This document shows positions 62,219-64,000 of a stretch of DNA of 64,000 nucleotides, piece after piece. Positions within the stretch are counted from its first letter, which is position 1. Every line of letters starts with the position of its first letter. The translations under genes and the position numbers were made by a program. Source of the DNA: Enterobacillus tribolii (GTDB taxonomy: Bacteria > Pseudomonadota > Gammaproteobacteria > Enterobacterales > Enterobacteriaceae). The stretch is taken from assembly GCF_003363015.1 (NCBI RefSeq), contig NZ_QRAP01000004.1, positions 124,001 through 188,000 on the forward strand. Direction: 5' to 3'. The notes under the pieces are model-generated. The model saw only the letters and a program-made list of their open reading frames with translations. It made no database searches and was not told the origin of the DNA.

Positions 62219-62892
62219 CAGCCGCTCCGTCTTACCATCAACAGGCCACATCCCAGCGCCTTGCTTTTACCAATGCCTTTCAGCAACGCCTGCTCAAATT
62301 TCTCCGCATCCGTCACCGTTAAACGCCCGGCATAATCCGCACTGCTAAAGGCAATGCTGTTTTCACCTTCACGCCGGATAAAACGATGTTGATCATAAGC
62401 CCTCAGATAAGGCTGCTGAAATATGGCCCATTCGTCCTCAGAAGTCGATTCCAGCTCAAATCCATGCTGCTCGCCTTGCCTGGCGAGCCATTCACATGCG
62501 GCCTGCTCCTGCAATCCCCACCATTTCGCCGGATCGATACCCTGCGCTTTAGCCTGAAACTTGGCGTCCATCAGCACGTCATAGCGTTTTTTCCGCCGCA
62601 CGAGTACCGGATTGGCACGCAGTTGAAACTCCAGCGTCATTCCGGCAGCAACATTCGGCCGGTAAGGTTTCGTTTCGACGGTGAACAGGTCATGCTCCGC
62701 CAAGGGCGGAACCTGGGACAGGACATAGAAACACTCCCCCGCTTCTTCACGGAATAAGAAGGGGCGCTCGGTGTGTTCAGGGAACAACTGCCACAGCCAC
62801 TGGTGCGCGACATAGGGCTGGCTGTTCCCCCATTTATGCAGCATTGCCGGCGTCAAACGGCTCAACACCAGCCTGATACGGGATAAATACAT
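62218..62892 (-). CDS. cas6e: crRNA-processing endoribonuclease Cas6e
   Basis: A 224-residue Cas6e (CasE) that cleaves within repeats and stays bound to the crRNA 3' hairpin in Cascade. The N-terminal MYLSRIRLVL and the C-terminal Gly-rich loop GIGKSKALGCGLLMV are typical. The likely catalytic His corresponds to that in VAHQWLWQLFP, by alignment with His20 of E. coli. The ATG at 62892 overlaps the cas5e stop by one base. Confidence 0.95.
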
Positions 62893-63626
62893 CAACCACC
62901 CTCCCCCAGCCTTCCGTGAAAACGTATGCGATCGCCAAACTGCCAGCGCAGACGGCTGACAGGCTGGTCGGCACATTTGTGCTGCCCGTATACCGTAATA
63001 CTCATTTCTTCGGGATCATCCCAGTAACACTCGGGGTTAGACGTTATCAGCGAAGCCAACCCGGGAGCTCTAGGATCAGGCAACTCCCGCTCGGCCTGAC
63101 GAAATGCTTCCGCCAGCGTTCCGTGAATGATGCGGGGTGACAACGGCAGCGCCAGCGGGCAGGCTTTACGCCCCAGATACAGCGGAAAATGCGGCGCCAC
63201 AAGCGCCTCAGATAACGCTTCCAGCGGCAACACCGCCTGCGGCGTTTCTTTCAGCGCAATGTGGTAATAAGCATCACAACGGTATTCCCGCTGCGTGACG
63301 ATGGTCCCCACCTCTTCCGGCGCAAGCCGTAGCTCATCCCGCCGGGTCGCATAGGTCCGCTTTTTATTCTCCCGCGGTATCATCACCGTATGGTAATCAC
63401 GCAACCAGGACTCCTGACGGGAAAGAGCGCGAACGGCAACGTAGTAATGTTGGTTAAACTGATTTAAGCGCGCTTCCTCTTCTCTTTTGATACCAACCGC
63501 CGCAGCCAGCAATCCGAGCAAGGCGGAACGGGTGGGAATCGATGAAGAGTGACGAACCTCGCCTACCGCTTCTTCGCCCCAGGAGGCAAGAGGCGCGTAA
63601 AGTTGGAAAACCAGATATCGCGTCAT
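62892..63626 (-). CDS. cas5e: Cascade subunit Cas5e
   Basis: A 244-residue Cas5e (CasD) that holds the 5' handle of the crRNA. The family N-terminus YLVFQLYAPLASWGEEAVGEVR is partly conserved, and IPTRSALLGLLAAAVGI is the usual RAMP helix. ATG 63626 is chosen; an upstream start at 63647 would overlap cas7e further. It follows cas7e with a short gap or overlap. Confidence 0.94.
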   Translation of the reverse strand: MTRYLVFQLYAPLASWGEEAVGEVRHSSSIPTRSALLGLLAAAVGIKREEEARLNQFNQHYYVAVRALSRQESWLRDYHTVMIPRENKKRTYATRRDELRLAPEEVGTIVTQREYRCDAYYHIALKETPQAVLPLEALSEALVAPHFPLYLGRKACPLALPLSPRIIHGTLAEAFRQAERELPDPRAPGLASLITSNPECYWDDPEEMSITVYGQHKCADQPVSRLRWQFGDRIRFHGRLGEGG

Positions 63627-63637
63627 AGTTCCGTCCC

Positions 63638-64000
63638 TTACTGGCAAATGAAATCCAGCAATCCGGATAACGACCCCGTTTCTTTGACCAGCTCGCTTTT
63701 TACCGGCTCAACATTCAGTACGTAACGCGACTGCGCGCACTCGCCGTAAGCGTCATCAAACCGGAGGCATTGCTGCTCAAGGCGCTCAATCGCCTGCTGA
63801 ACCTGATTGTCGCCCCGAACAGGCTGAAAAAAGGCCACGGAAAGTGAACGCGGCTGCTTATCTCCCGACTCCGCCAGGGCGTAGGTGGCATAAGCTCGCG
63901 AAGCAAAGCTGTTCTGCTTACCGCCGGGCGAAACCGTAAGCGCGGTTTTGGCTAATGCGGCCAGCGTGCGCTTCATTAATTCCTCATCGCCGCCGAGGTT
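63638..64000 (-). CDS. cas7e: Cascade backbone subunit Cas7e, 3' part (runs off the window)
   Basis: The C-terminal part (about 120 residues) of Cas7e (CasC), six copies of which form the Cascade backbone. The reading frame continues past base 64000 with LGGDEELMKRT. The segment TVSPGGKQNSFASRA corresponds to the conserved GKQNSFA region of E. coli CasC. The gene start, and cas3, cse1 and cse2 expected further upstream, are outside the window. Confidence 0.95.
   Translation of the reverse strand, partial: NLGGDEELMKRTLAALAKTALTVSPGGKQNSFASRAYATYALAESGDKQPRSLSVAFFQPVRGDNQVQQAIERLEQQCLRFDDAYGECAQSRYVLNVEPVKSELVKETGSLSGLLDFICQ

Overview
The window is a chromosomal segment of an enterobacterium. 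Most genes are close homologues of Escherichia coli genes in a largely conserved order (ypeA-amiA-hemF; maeB; acrD-ypfM-yffB-dapE-ypfN-ypfH-tmcA-ypfJ-purC-bamC-dapA-gcvR-bcp-perM-bepA-arsC; hda; uraA-upp; purM-purN). The nap operon lying beside narQ-narP, a type VI vgrG/rhs module, an autotransporter and a type I-E CRISPR-Cas system suggest a member of the Pectobacteriaceae (Brenneria, Dickeya, Pectobacterium or Lonsdalea-like). That family-level placement is inference; no rRNA or marker search was possible.

Layout. 1-3 kb: core genes for acetyltransfer (ypeA), periplasmic amidase (amiA), haem synthesis (hemF) and yaiI. 3-7 kb: an AT-rich spacer and a large autotransporter whose N-terminus carries an HExxH metalloprotease motif. 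7-12 kb: maeB, then a nudK-DUF4132 pair. 12-21 kb: a complete periplasmic nitrate reductase operon napFDAGHBC, divergent from the nitrate/nitrite two-component system narQ-narP; FNR-like and NarP-like sites lie between them. 21-39 kb: efflux pump acrD, the 19-residue ypfM, lysine/DAP genes (dapE, dapA), purC with a PurR box, outer-membrane assembly factors (bamC, bepA), gcvR, bcp and arsC.

39.4-45.1 kb is an accessory insertion at a site where E. coli has arsC and hda as neighbours. It holds two small unknown ORFs, a thiamine-diphosphate enzyme translationally coupled to a MEKHLA (PAS-like) protein, a NUDIX hydrolase, AT-rich non-coding DNA and CRISPR array 1 (12 repeats). 45.1-51 kb returns to core genes: hda (CTG start), a secreted low-molecular-weight tyrosine phosphatase, the uraA-upp pair, PurR-controlled purMN and a YjbR/MmcQ protein.

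51.4-60.3 kb is a type VI secretion effector module: vgrG, a 531-residue TPR-like putative adaptor, an overlapping 42-codon membrane microprotein, a PAAR-Rhs protein ending in an AHH-type nuclease, and an AT-rich immunity candidate. It abuts CRISPR array 2 (10 repeats), followed by cas2, cas1, cas6e, cas5e and the 3' part of cas7e, all on the minus strand; the operon runs off the right edge. Both arrays are read on the minus strand with their leaders on the right. The two leaders share a conserved IHF-like block exactly 81 nt from the first repeat, and in array 2 that block overlaps the cas2 stop codon.
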